A DNA stretch of 64,000 bases, from assembly GCA_014872875.1 (NCBI GenBank), contig WKFI01000014.1, positions 372,001-436,000 on the forward strand, in the 5' to 3' direction. The position numbers were made by a program, and so were the translations under genes. The stretch is from Paracoccaceae bacterium. GTDB lineage: Bacteria; Pseudomonadota; Alphaproteobacteria; Rhodobacterales; Rhodobacteraceae. This document shows, piece after piece, positions 54,290 to 63,047 of the stretch; position 1 is the stretch's first letter; each line of letters starts with the position of its first letter. Below the pieces are notes generated by a model that saw only the letters and a program-made list of their open reading frames with translations, was not told the DNA's origin and did not search any database.

Positions 54290-55423
54290 ATGTCGCGATC
54301 TGATTTCACCCCGCCCCGTCTAACCCCGCTGGCTCAGTCCTTGCCTGCAACCGTGCCCTTTGTCGGCCCCGAAGCTCAGGAACGGGCCCAAGGCGCGGTC
54401 TTCACGGCACGCCTCGGGGCGAACGAAAACATCTTTGGCCCCTCGCCGCAGGCCATTGCCGCCATGCAAAAGGCTGCGGCTGAGATCTGGATGTATGGCG
54501 ACCCGGAAAGTCATGATTTGAGGCATGCACTGGCCAAACATCACGGCGTGGCCCCGGACAACATCATGATCGGTGAAGGCATCGACGGCCTGTTGGGCTA
54601 TCTGGTGCGGCTTATCATTGGGAAAGGGGATCGAGTCGTTACCTCGGCTGGCGCCTATCCGACTTTCAACTATCACGTCGCCGGGTTCGGAGGAGAGTTG
54701 CACACGGTCCCCTACACCGACGATCACGAAGATCCTGCGGCACTTTTCGCCAAGGCCGCCGAGGTGAACGCAAAGCTGGTCTATTTGGCCAATCCCGACA
54801 ATCCGATGGGCAGTTGGCATTCGGGCACTGATCTGGTTGCAGCTCTGGACGGGCTGCCCGATGGATGCCTGTTTGTGCTGGACGAAGCTTACATCGAATG
54901 TGCCCCCGAAGGCACCGCAGCCCCAGTGGACGTGAACGACCCTCGTGTCATCCGGTTTCGAACCTTTTCAAAGGCTTATGGCATGGCCGGGGCAAGGGTC
55001 GGCTATGCGTTGGGGTGTCCTGACCTGATCGCCGCCTTTAACAAGGTGCGCAATCATTTTGGTATGAACCGGGCCGCCCAGGCCGGAGCTCTGGCTGCCT
55101 TGCAGGACGGGGACTGGTTGTCTCATGTCAGGTCAGAGATCGAACTGGCCCGAAAGAAGATTGCTGAAATAGCAACCCAGAACGGTTTGACCGCATTGCC
55201 CTCGGCCACAAACTTCGTGGCCATCGATTGCGGCCGGGACGGGGTCTTTGCCAAGGCGGTTCTGGACGGGCTGGTAAAGCGTGGGATCTTTGTCCGGATG
55301 CCGTTTGCCGCGCCGCAGAATCGGTGCATTCGGATCAGCTGTGGCCCGCGCGAAGATCTGGACGCTTTTGCGAAAGCTCTTCCAGAAGCGCTGACGGATG
55401 CGTGCGCCATCACGCTCACCTGA
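54290..55423 (+). CDS. Histidinol-phosphate aminotransferase-like PLP enzyme
   Basis: 377 residues, fold-type I. LGANENIFGPSPQAIAAM with MYGDPESHDLRHALAKHHGV, GEGIDGLLGYLVRLI, LANPDNPMGSWHSG, FVLDEAYIECAP and the PLP-Lys motif TFSKAYGMAGARVGY are HisC-like. Roseobacters often carry a second HisC-like gene, so histidine synthesis versus another aminotransferase role stays open. The ATG at 54290 directly follows a terminator, leaving little leader; an in-frame start upstream lies within the terminator. Confidence 0.9.
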   Translation: MSRSDFTPPRLTPLAQSLPATVPFVGPEAQERAQGAVFTARLGANENIFGPSPQAIAAMQKAAAEIWMYGDPESHDLRHALAKHHGVAPDNIMIGEGIDGLLGYLVRLIIGKGDRVVTSAGAYPTFNYHVAGFGGELHTVPYTDDHEDPAALFAKAAEVNAKLVYLANPDNPMGSWHSGTDLVAALDGLPDGCLFVLDEAYIECAPEGTAAPVDVNDPRVIRFRTFSKAYGMAGARVGYALGCPDLIAAFNKVRNHFGMNRAAQAGALAALQDGDWLSHVRSEIELARKKIAEIATQNGLTALPSATNFVAIDCGRDGVFAKAVLDGLVKRGIFVRMPFAAPQNRCIRISCGPREDLDAFAKALPEALTDACAITLT

Positions 55424-55489
55424 CGCTCGCAAGAGATTTACGCGACTTTTGCACATGATGCGCTATCCTAGGCAACAGGAGGAGTGCTC

Positions 55490-55672
55490 ATGCGGGACGA
55501 TCACGAACGACCGGCAGCCCCCGATTATACCGCTGCCGCCATAACAATGCTGGGTGTCAACCTTATGTGGATCTTCTTTGTGCTGTGGGTTCTGATCGGG
55601 TTCATTCCAGTTCTGTTGCTTGCAGCCTGCATCAACCACGGTATCAGCCGGTTCGAATTGAGATATCAGTAG
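55490..55672 (+). CDS. Small single- or double-helix membrane protein
   Basis: 60 residues, charged N-terminus MRDDHERPAAPDY then two hydrophobic stretches (ITMLGVNLMWIFFVLWVLIG and IPVLLLAACINHG). AGGAGGAG 7 bp before the ATG at 55490 supports expression. No family recognised. Confidence 0.65.
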   Translation: MRDDHERPAAPDYTAAAITMLGVNLMWIFFVLWVLIGFIPVLLLAACINHGISRFELRYQ

Positions 55673-55682
55673 AGGCCGACCC

Positions 55683-56888
55683 TCACGGCTTGGCCAGTAC
55701 CCGCGCGGCGGCCTCCAACGCGCCCGATCCGTGATCGATGTTCAGCGCCTGAAGGCCCGTTTCAATTCCTCCGAGCATGGCAAGGATCATCTGACCATTG
55801 ACATGGCCCATGTGTCCAAGGCGGAAATAAGCATCTTTCGCCGGGTCGTCGTTCCCGGCCATACCCAACCCGATCCCCAGCGTCAGACCCAGATGCTGCT
55901 CGGTCCACTCCCGCAAACGGGTGCCATCCGGCGAAGCCAGTTGCAGGGACGTGACGGCGTGGGACCGGTTTGAAGCATCCCCGACGTTCAACCGAAGATC
56001 CCCTGAACAGGACCAACGCTCACAGGCCGCCCAGATCGCACGCGCCAGACGGGCATGACGGCTCCACACCTGCTCCATGCTCTCCGCGTGGATCAGGTTC
56101 AGCGCAGCGCGCAAGCCGTACAGATGATGCGTCGGAGCGGTGCCCATGAAGTACTCATAAAAAACCTCGGGATCCGCACGTGGCGCCCAATCCCAATACC
56201 GGCTGACCCTGGGCAAACGCTTGCGGGCCTGATCTGCCTTGTCGGTGAAGAAAACAAAGCCCAGACCAGCCGGCACCATCAGCCCCTTCTGGCTGGCCGT
56301 TACGGCGACGTCCACGCCCCAGGCATCCATCTCGAACCGATCGCAACCCATTGACGCGATGCAGTCTGCAAGGATCAGCGCCGGATGGTCCAGATCGTCC
56401 AAAAGCTTGCGCAACGCGGCAATGTCGTTGCGCACCGAACTGGTTGTGTCCACATGCACGGCCAGCACGGCCTTGATCCGATGCTGCGTATCAGCATGCA
56501 GCGCTTCGGCAATCCGCTCCAGATCCCAGGCAGATGACTTGCCGAAATCCAGATACTGTACCTGGGCCCCGATCCCCGCAGCCATGTCCCCCCAGCCAAA
56601 GGCGAACATGCCCGAAGCAGGCACCAAAACGGTTTCGCCGGGCGCAACGGTATTCGACAGCGCGGCCTCCCAGGCGGCGTGACCATTGCCGATATAGATC
56701 GTCGCGTGGTGTTCCGTTCGCGCCACACGTTTGAGATCCGGGATCAACCCTTGGGTCATCTCGATCAATTCACCCGCATAGATGTTTGGCGACGGCCGCT
56801 GCATGGCCTGCAAAACCACATCCGGTAGTACCGACGGTCCCGGAATGGCAAGATAACTACGACCGGACGTGCTCTTATTCTGAGTCAT
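55683..56888 (-). CDS. Class V PLP aminotransferase (alanine/serine-glyoxylate type)
   Basis: 401 residues. AIPGPSVLPDVVLQAMQRPS at the start, IYIGNGHAAWEAALSNTVAP, ADCIASMGCDRFEMDAWGVD and the PLP-Lys motif VTASQKGLMVPAG place it with AGXT/SgaA-type transaminases. Candidate reactions are serine- or alanine-glyoxylate or S-ureidoglycine-glyoxylate transamination. With glcB at the other end of the window it hints at glyoxylate handling, but they are not linked. The ATG at 56888 has GCAGGAAG upstream. Divergent from the exporter at 57139. Confidence 0.9.
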   Translation of the reverse strand: MTQNKSTSGRSYLAIPGPSVLPDVVLQAMQRPSPNIYAGELIEMTQGLIPDLKRVARTEHHATIYIGNGHAAWEAALSNTVAPGETVLVPASGMFAFGWGDMAAGIGAQVQYLDFGKSSAWDLERIAEALHADTQHRIKAVLAVHVDTTSSVRNDIAALRKLLDDLDHPALILADCIASMGCDRFEMDAWGVDVAVTASQKGLMVPAGLGFVFFTDKADQARKRLPRVSRYWDWAPRADPEVFYEYFMGTAPTHHLYGLRAALNLIHAESMEQVWSRHARLARAIWAACERWSCSGDLRLNVGDASNRSHAVTSLQLASPDGTRLREWTEQHLGLTLGIGLGMAGNDDPAKDAYFRLGHMGHVNGQMILAMLGGIETGLQALNIDHGSGALEAAARVLAKP

Positions 56889-57138
56889 ATCTTCCTGCCT
56901 CCTGTCCATGCAGTCTGGAGATAAGCCGGGAACTGCAACATGTTACCCGAAACGGGGGTCAAACTAACGAAGGTGTGGCGCAGGTCAATGCGTGCAGTGT
57001 ACCGGCCAGTTGGATCGACAAGATCCTGACCAGAGCTTGCGCCTTTGTGCGTAGCTGCTTAAATGGCCCGGGCATGATTTACGAGGCCCAGACCATGACG
57101 CAGCCCCACTGCATTCTTTCCCGACAGGACGTGACAAC

Positions 57139-58998
57139 ATGAGCAAAAAGCACGCGTCCTCTGCCGGGCTGATGAGTTGGATCTGGCGCGGTTACCTGCG
57201 TCATCATCTCGGCCTATTGGCCATCGCCGTCTGCTTCATGCTGCTGGAAGGCAGCATGGTGGGGGCTGTCAGTTACATGATGCAACCCATGTTCGACGAG
57301 ATTTTCGTCAATGGCAATTCAGGTGCCTTGGGCTGGGTCAGCTTTGCGTTCTTCATCATCTTCTCGGTCCGGGGATTGGCCGGGGTGGGTCAGAAAGTTC
57401 TGCTCTCCCGGATCTCGCAAGAAACCGCCGGCCATCTGAGGATGGACATTCTAAAGCGCCTTGTGCGACAAGATCCGGCATTCCATCAAACCCATCCGCC
57501 GGGCTTCCTGATCCAACGTGTTCAGGGAGATGTCGCCGCGGTCAACCAGGTCTGGCAGGTCATCATTACCGGAGCCGGTCGGGACGCGGTCTCACTGGTC
57601 GTTCTGCTGGGTGTGGCGGTCAGTGTAGATTGGGCCTGGACAGCGATCATGCTGATGGGATTGCCGATCCTGGCCATCCCGATAACCGCAGCCCAGAAGT
57701 ATGTCCGCAAGAAAGCAGCCAGCGCTAGAGATCTGGGAGCAACCCTCGCCACCCGTTTGGACGAGATTTTTCACGGCATCGTTCCGGTCAAGCTGAACAA
57801 TCTCGAAGACTATCAAACCGGCCGATTTGGCGGTCACATGAAGCAATTTGTGCGATCAGAGATACGGGTGTCGCTGGGTTCTGCCTCGCTCACGGGGATG
57901 ATCGACATCATGGCCGGTCTCGGCTTCATGGGTGTATTGCTCTATGGCGGGGCCGAAATCATTTCCGGCGAGAAAACCGTCGGGCAATTCATGAGCTTCT
58001 TTACGGCGATCGGTCTGGCCTTTGATCCGATGCGTCGTCTGGCTTCGTTGAGTGGCACCTGGCAGATTGCCGCTGCTGCTCTGGAACGGATCAAGGAGTT
58101 GCTGGACGCGCCGATCCTGTTGACGTCCCCCGCAAATCCGGTTGCCGCTCCCCAAGGTCAACCCGAAATCAAGTTGCTGGACGTGCATCTGAAATATGGT
58201 GATTCCGAGGTACTACGCGGACTGAACCTGACTGCGGAAGCGGGCAAAACCACGGCTCTAGTCGGAGCCTCCGGCGCAGGCAAGTCCACGGTATTCAACC
58301 TGCTGACTCGCCTAGTGGATCCCCAAACCGGTCGCGTGCAGGTGGGTGATATCGATGTGGGCGCGATGGATCTGGCTGATTTGCGCAACATTTATTCCGT
58401 CGTCACGCAGGAAGCATTGTTGTTTGACGAAACGCTGCGTGAGAACATCCTGCTGGGCCGCACCGATGTCAGCGATGAGGATCTGCAGAAGGTCCTGGAC
58501 GCGGCTCATGTCAGTGACTTCCTTCCAAAGCTCGACAATGGTCTGGACACCGTGGTGGGCCCGCGCGGTTCGGCCCTGTCCGGAGGCCAACGCCAGCGGG
58601 TGGTCATTGCGCGCGCCTTGTTGCGGGACACGCCGGTTCTGTTGCTGGATGAAGCCACCTCGGCGCTTGACGCGCAATCAGAGCAAGTGGTTCAGGCGGC
58701 GTTGGATGAATTGTCCGGAGGACGGACCACAATTGTGATCGCACATCGATTGTCCACGATACGCAATGCCGACAAGATCGTTGTGATGGAACGCGGTGAA
58801 GTGGTCGATCAAGGGACACATGATGAACTCCTGGAACGAGGCGGGATTTATGCGGACCTCTATCGTCTTCAGTTTCAGGACGGTAAAACCTTGGTGGACC
58901 CTGTTGGTGTAGCCGCACAGGTTCCTGCTGGCATCGAAGGCATCGAGACGCGAACCAGTTGGTTCCGACGCATGACACGGCGCGTGTTCGGCGTCTGA
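57139..58998 (+). CDS. MsbA-like ABC exporter (fused membrane and ATPase domains)
   Basis: 619 residues. Residues ~15-310 hold six membrane helices with coupling segments (RVQGDVAAVNQVWQ). The ATPase has Walker A GASGAGKST at 376-384, signature LSGGQRQR at 480-487, Walker B VLLLDEATSAL near 500 and H-loop IAHRLSTIRNADK. Closest in pattern to MsbA/lipid A flippases (VKLNNLEDYQTGRFGGHM). Acts as a homodimer exporting a lipid or hydrophobic compound. GT2 and family gamma repeat follow. Confidence 0.93.
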   Translation: MSKKHASSAGLMSWIWRGYLRHHLGLLAIAVCFMLLEGSMVGAVSYMMQPMFDEIFVNGNSGALGWVSFAFFIIFSVRGLAGVGQKVLLSRISQETAGHLRMDILKRLVRQDPAFHQTHPPGFLIQRVQGDVAAVNQVWQVIITGAGRDAVSLVVLLGVAVSVDWAWTAIMLMGLPILAIPITAAQKYVRKKAASARDLGATLATRLDEIFHGIVPVKLNNLEDYQTGRFGGHMKQFVRSEIRVSLGSASLTGMIDIMAGLGFMGVLLYGGAEIISGEKTVGQFMSFFTAIGLAFDPMRRLASLSGTWQIAAAALERIKELLDAPILLTSPANPVAAPQGQPEIKLLDVHLKYGDSEVLRGLNLTAEAGKTTALVGASGAGKSTVFNLLTRLVDPQTGRVQVGDIDVGAMDLADLRNIYSVVTQEALLFDETLRENILLGRTDVSDEDLQKVLDAAHVSDFLPKLDNGLDTVVGPRGSALSGGQRQRVVIARALLRDTPVLLLDEATSALDAQSEQVVQAALDELSGGRTTIVIAHRLSTIRNADKIVVMERGEVVDQGTHDELLERGGIYADLYRLQFQDGKTLVDPVGVAAQVPAGIEGIETRTSWFRRMTRRVFGV

Positions 58999-59019
58999 GC
59001 GAGCCCCCGTTTCGCCGGG

Positions 59020-59092
59020 CGCTCCCGCCCCTGTGTCAGGCGCAATGCGCCCTCCAAGCGTTGGGCCCGGCAGCGCTTCGCGCTGCGGGACG
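59020..59092. repeat. Intergenic repeat, family gamma, copy 2
   Basis: CGCTCCCGCCC, then TGCGCCC, then GTTGGGCCCGGCAGC leading into the hairpin GCAGCGC-TTC-GCGCTGC (59070-59086). Same layout as 28053-28130 and also just past a + strand stop codon. Confidence 0.65.
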
Positions 59093-59202
59093 CGCATTGG
59101 CAACTTCGTTGCGATTGAAGCCAGCCCTGTCGAGAGTGGAAATACTGCTGCAAGCCGCCAACGTGTTCACCCCGAGCATTTGCAGCGGACAGCAGCAACT
59201 CT

Positions 59203-59883
59203 CTATCTGCGATAACGTTCTGCCAAGCTGTTTGGATCTGCCCCTCCAAAATATCGCATCAACGTCCAGAGGTTTCGGCAGCCCCGACGCATCCACCCGG
59301 CCTGCTCATAGCGCGCAAAGCTGGTTCTGGCCTTTGCGTTCAGACGCTGGCAACGAGGGAGTGCCCGGATCAGGGCCACATCCTCCATCAGCGGCTGATC
59401 CGGGTATCCACCGGCCTCATCGTAAAGACGCCTTGGCACGAGAAGCCCTTGATCGCCGTAGGGCAATGAAAACAGGCTGGAGCGTAGATTGGCCCAGCCT
59501 GCGACCCAAGCCGGTGCGATTCCTTTGGCGCGGAAAGCCAGCCTGAAATGCGCGGGGCTGCTCGGACGGCGTTCGATTTGCTCGGTCACTTCCTCGGCCC
59601 ATCCCGGTTCCAGGCGGGTGTCAGCGTGTAGGATCAACAACCAATTCCCGCGTGCCTTTTCACAGCCGCGCCTAAGCTGACCGCCGCGCGAAGCAGATCC
59701 GACTACAATTCGCGCACCGGCGCTTTCGGCAATGGCTATGGTCTGGTCACAAGAGCCACCGTCTGACAGGATCAGCTCGCGGATCAAGCCCGCCTGAAGC
59801 CCCTCAAACAGCGCTTCCAGACACCCGGGCAGCTCGGCCCCGGCATTCAGAGTCGGGATCACGACGGAGATCTCGGCCGGCAT
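59203..59883 (-). CDS. Family 2 glycosyltransferase (TIGR04283 type)
   Basis: 226 residues. ISVVIPTLNAGAELPGCLEA is the GT-A start, LILSDGGSCDQTIAIAES holds the DGG metal/nucleotide site, LLILHADTRLEPGWAEEV is the DxD-like motif (HADT), and DQGLLVPRRLYDEAGGYP follows. This TIGR04283 subtype is often paired with a TIGR04282 partner, which is absent here. The sugar donor is unknown. GAGGAA lies before the ATG at 59883. Divergent from ygfZ. Confidence 0.92.
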   Translation of the reverse strand: MPAEISVVIPTLNAGAELPGCLEALFEGLQAGLIRELILSDGGSCDQTIAIAESAGARIVVGSASRGGQLRRGCEKARGNWLLILHADTRLEPGWAEEVTEQIERRPSSPAHFRLAFRAKGIAPAWVAGWANLRSSLFSLPYGDQGLLVPRRLYDEAGGYPDQPLMEDVALIRALPRCQRLNAKARTSFARYEQAGWMRRGCRNLWTLMRYFGGADPNSLAERYRR

Positions 59884-59963
59884 GAGACGAATTCCTCTGT
59901 TCCTTTCGCGCCTTCTTCCTATATCAGGGACCAGAAGGAACACCACCGCGACGGAGGCATGAC

Positions 59964-60698
59964 ATGACCCAGCGCCGCATCCTGCGCCTGTCTGGCGCCG
60001 ATACACGGACCTTTCTGCAGGGTCTGGTGACCAATGACGTAGACAAGCTGGACCAAGGCTTGGTCTATGCTGCTTTGCTGACGCCTCAGGGCAAGTATTT
60101 GGCTGATTTCTTTTTGAAATCGGACGGCGACACAGTGCTGTTGGACATTTCCGAAGACCTGGCCGATGGGGTGATGAAACGATTGTCGATGTACCGGCTA
60201 CGCGCTGATGTTCAAATCGAGACCGCGGATCTTTCGGTTCGGATTGGGACCGGAGTTGCTCCGGATGGCGCCCTGCCAGATCCGCGACACCCTGAATTGG
60301 GCTGGCGTTTGTACGGCGCCGAAGCCGGCCGCGACGACAGCGATTTTGACGCGCTTCGTGTGTCCCATGGCGTGCCCGAAAGCGGAGTGGAACTGACCCC
60401 CGACAGCTATATCCTGGAAAACAACTTCGAGACGTTGAACGGCGTGGACTTCCGCAAGGGCTGCTATGTCGGCCAGGAAGTTACGGCTCGGATGAAACAC
60501 AAGACCACCCTGCGCAAAGGATTGAAAACGGTCGGGATCGAAGGTCACGCCCCCGTGGGCAGCGAAATCACGGCAAACGGGAAGAGTGTCGGTACACTCT
60601 ACACGCAATCCGGCGGGCGTGCCCTTGCCTATCTGCGGTTCGATCGGGCGCACGGCGACATGCAGGCCGGAGATGCAACAGTCCGGTTGATCGACTGA
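59964..60698 (+). CDS. ygfZ: Folate-binding protein YgfZ (Fe-S cluster assembly factor)
   Basis: 244 residues, GcvT-like fold. The diagnostic motif is KGCYVGQEVTARMKHKTTLR; the Cys is the conserved YgfZ residue. N-terminal ILRLSGADTRTFLQGLVTND and LLTPQGKYLADFF are typical. YgfZ/COG0354 proteins use tetrahydrofolate in maintaining iron-sulfur enzymes. The cluster of Fe-S proteins here is not otherwise linked to it. Confidence 0.94.
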   Translation: MTQRRILRLSGADTRTFLQGLVTNDVDKLDQGLVYAALLTPQGKYLADFFLKSDGDTVLLDISEDLADGVMKRLSMYRLRADVQIETADLSVRIGTGVAPDGALPDPRHPELGWRLYGAEAGRDDSDFDALRVSHGVPESGVELTPDSYILENNFETLNGVDFRKGCYVGQEVTARMKHKTTLRKGLKTVGIEGHAPVGSEITANGKSVGTLYTQSGGRALAYLRFDRAHGDMQAGDATVRLID

Positions 60699-60769
60699 AC
60701 CATTGGATTGAGTTTGCCCCGGAATACCGTCACGATCTGGGATAAACTCAAGACAAGGGAACCGTCCCG

Positions 60770-61723
60770 GTGTTTCAACTCTATGCAGCGATCTGGCGCG
60801 TCAGCGGGCGGCGTCAGATCCTTCTCATCTTTCTTTCAATAGCCATCGCCGCGCTGGCGGCAGTCCCTTTGGAGTTCCAGAAGGATATCGTCAACCTGTT
60901 GACCGAAGGCACATTGGGAAAGGATGAGTTGTTCTGGTTGGGCGGCGGCATGATGGCCGTAATTCTTCTGAGCCTGACGTTGAAATGGGTCATGGGCTAT
61001 CGCGCCAGTACGTTGGGCGAAGACATCATCCGGATGATCCGCTTGCGCCTGCTGACCGGAGCACTGGAACACCAGGCAGACGGGGAAGCAGTCCAACGCG
61101 GCACTCTCACGACCGCAATCTCAGCTGAAGCCGAAGAATTGGGCAAATTCGCGGGCAGTGCCTTTTCAGAACCGGTCGTACAGATCGGAACCCTGATCAG
61201 TGTGATCGGATTCATCGCATCGACCCAGCCGGGGCTGGGAGCCATCGCGTTGTCCATGATTGTGCCGCAGATCGTCATTGTGCTGGTGTCGCAACGCAAG
61301 GTTAACGAATTCGTGGCCGAGCGGGTTCGGGTCCTGCGCGCCTCGACCAACCGTCTGACCGAAGCACAAATCGAAACCGTGTCAAAAGAAGCGGAAGATG
61401 GCTTTGATCGTATTTTCAACACGCGCCGCCGCATGTTCATCTGGAAAGTATCAGCCAAGTTTCTGATCAGCTCGATCAACGGAGCCGGTACGGTGGCGGT
61501 ATTGATGTTGGGCGGCTGGCTGGTTCTACAGGGTCGTACAGACGTAGGTACCGTTGTGGCGGCCACGATCGGCTTGGGGCGCATTCAAGGACCGACCGCA
61601 TTCCTGATTGCCTTCTACAGACAGGTCAGCGCCAACCGGGTGAAATACGAGCTTCTGCTGGAGGTTTTTGGATCCCGGCTGGCCGCCAGCGCCCCAAATA
61701 CTGTTCGGAATTCACCCCGCTGA
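60770..61723 (+). CDS. ABC-transporter transmembrane-domain protein without an ATPase domain
   Basis: 317 residues, GTG start with AAGGGA ~10 bp upstream. It contains six likely helices in the ABC-exporter type I order (ILLIFLSIAIAALAAVPLEF, LGGGMMAVILLSLTLKWVMG, then the GTLTTAISAEAEELGKFAGS coupling region, TLISVIGFIAST, IALSMIVPQIVIVLVSQRKV, VAVLMLGGWLVL) and stops after NRVKYELLLEVFGSRL. No Walker A, LSGGQ or Walker B is present here or next door. It may pair with an ATPase elsewhere or have lost transport function. Confidence 0.85.
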   Translation: MFQLYAAIWRVSGRRQILLIFLSIAIAALAAVPLEFQKDIVNLLTEGTLGKDELFWLGGGMMAVILLSLTLKWVMGYRASTLGEDIIRMIRLRLLTGALEHQADGEAVQRGTLTTAISAEAEELGKFAGSAFSEPVVQIGTLISVIGFIASTQPGLGAIALSMIVPQIVIVLVSQRKVNEFVAERVRVLRASTNRLTEAQIETVSKEAEDGFDRIFNTRRRMFIWKVSAKFLISSINGAGTVAVLMLGGWLVLQGRTDVGTVVAATIGLGRIQGPTAFLIAFYRQVSANRVKYELLLEVFGSRLAASAPNTVRNSPR

Positions 61724-61731
61724 TACGCGCC

Positions 61732-61766
61732 AAACAAAAGGGCCACCCATGTCGCATGGATGGCCC
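61732..61766 (-). terminator. Terminator of efp
   Basis: Reading the reverse strand, GGGCCATCCATG and CATGGGTGGCCC pair (one mismatch) around CGA, then TTTTGTTT. It also faces the end of the ABC gene. Confidence 0.85.
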
Positions 61767-61790
61767 AGTCATTCGACGCTACGTCACCAA

Positions 61791-62354
61791 TCAGGCGCGT
61801 TCGGAATATTCCATCGTCTCTGTGTTGACCACGATCATCTCATCCTGGCCCACAAATGGCGGCACCATGACCTTGACCCCATTGTCCAGGATCGCCGGCT
61901 TGAACGAATTTGCAGCCGTCTGACCTTTGACAACCGGTTCGGTCTCAACGATCTGACACGTCACCTTCTGCGGCAGCGTGGCGTTCAGTGCTTCTGCCTC
62001 GTAGAACTCGACCACGATGGTCATGCCGTCCTGCAGGAACGGGCGACGATCCCCAAGCAAGTCCGCCGGCAGTTCGATCTGCTCATAGGTTTCCGCATCC
62101 ATGAAAACCAGCATCCCATCGTTTTCATACAGAAATTGCTGGTCTTTCTGCTCCAGGCGCACGCGTTCAACCTTGTCGGCGCTGCGGAAACGTTCGTTCA
62201 ATTTCGATCCGTTGCGCAGGTTGCGCAATTCGACCTGAGCAAAGGCACCGCCCTTTCCGGGCTTCACATGATCGACCTTGACCGCGGCCCAAAGACCGTC
62301 ATTGTGCTCCAGCACGTTGCCGGGGCGGATTTCATTGCCGTTGATCTTGGGCAT
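61791..62354 (-). CDS. efp: Translation elongation factor P
   Basis: 187 residues. EF-P relieves ribosome stalling at polyproline. [20 protein letters not shown] starts the KOW-like domain, and Lys 34 in KPGKGGAF is at the position that is lysylated in many bacteria. [20 protein letters not shown] ends the third domain. The ATG at 62354 is selected because the extension upstream has no EF-P similarity. Confidence 0.96.
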   Translation of the reverse strand: MPKINGNEIRPGNVLEHNDGLWAAVKVDHVKPGKGGAFAQVELRNLRNGSKLNERFRSADKVERVRLEQKDQQFLYENDGMLVFMDAETYEQIELPADLLGDRRPFLQDGMTIVVEFYEAEALNATLPQKVTCQIVETEPVVKGQTAANSFKPAILDNGVKVMVPPFVGQDEMIVVNTETMEYSERA

Positions 62355-62456
62355 GACAAATTCCCCTCTCGGGTAGTTGATGTAAGACTTGCTGACCCTA
62401 TATCTGGCAGTGGCCCGACTGGCAAGACAACGATATCTCGTGCTGCAGGTGCAGAA

Positions 62457-62489
62457 AGCCATGCAAATTGCGCATAAGAGCCATGCAAA
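62457..62489. repeat. Two 11-bp direct repeats in the efp divergent promoter
   Basis: AGCCATGCAAA at 62457-62467 and 62479-62489, exactly 22 bp apart (about two helical turns). They sit between efp and the 62573 gene, which have a 218-bp shared upstream region. Possible regulator binding sites. Confidence 0.4.
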
Positions 62490-62572
62490 CATGGGGTACC
62501 CGAATCAGTCTTGATCGGTCATAAGAGGCGCCACGCCGAAATTGCAAGAGCAAGAAAAACAAGGAAGACGAG

Positions 62573-62893
62573 ATGAGAGATTTCGTTGACGGCACTGCCT
62601 TTAACAACGAGCAGGGGAACCGCGCTCGGAAGCTGTTCGCAGCAGTTGTGCTGGCTGCGCTGGACGATGCCATTGCCGATGACAAGAAATACGGCAATGG
62701 TCCTGAGCAGATTGCCCGCTGGGCACGGTCGCGCGATGGGCGCGAAGTGTTGTCCTGTGCCGGGATCGACCCCAATGAGCGGGTTGTGAGCGGTCTGATG
62801 GAATTCGTGGGCCGCGGAGTGCGGACCTCGGTCGCGCTGTCGCGTGAAGAAAGCGAGCGTCGCAATGCCGCTCAGCAGGCCGAAGCGGCCTGA
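62573..62893 (+). CDS. Conserved small protein, uncharacterised (Rhodobacteraceae type)
   Basis: 106 residues, soluble and helical (NNEQGNRARKLFAAVVLAAL then GPEQIARWARSRDGREVLSC and GLMEFVGRGVRTSVALSREE). No enzymatic motifs. AGGAAGACGAG gives a good ribosome site. It resembles small hypothetical proteins (DUF6280-like) limited to this bacterial family; the assignment is from memory and not certain. Confidence 0.72.
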   Translation: MRDFVDGTAFNNEQGNRARKLFAAVVLAALDDAIADDKKYGNGPEQIARWARSRDGREVLSCAGIDPNERVVSGLMEFVGRGVRTSVALSREESERRNAAQQAEAA

Positions 62894-63019
62894 CCATATC
62901 TGCATTGTCTACAGTCGAAAGGCGTGTCCTGGGGGGCGCGCCTTTCTGATTCCGGAACCTGGTTGCAGTCGGTTGAACAGGGGCTCTGCCCCTCTGCGTC
63001 TTTGACGCATTCACCCCGA

Positions 63020-63042
63020 GGTATTTTCGACCAGAAAGAAGC
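63020..63042 (+). repeat. Intergenic repeat alpha, copy 3
   Basis: GGTATTT-TC-GACCAGAAAGAAGC, preceded by GGGGCTC-TGCCCC and GCGTCTTTGACGC stems. Ends 6 bp before the convergent gene's stop at 63048. Confidence 0.7.
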
Positions 63043-63047
63043 AGAGG

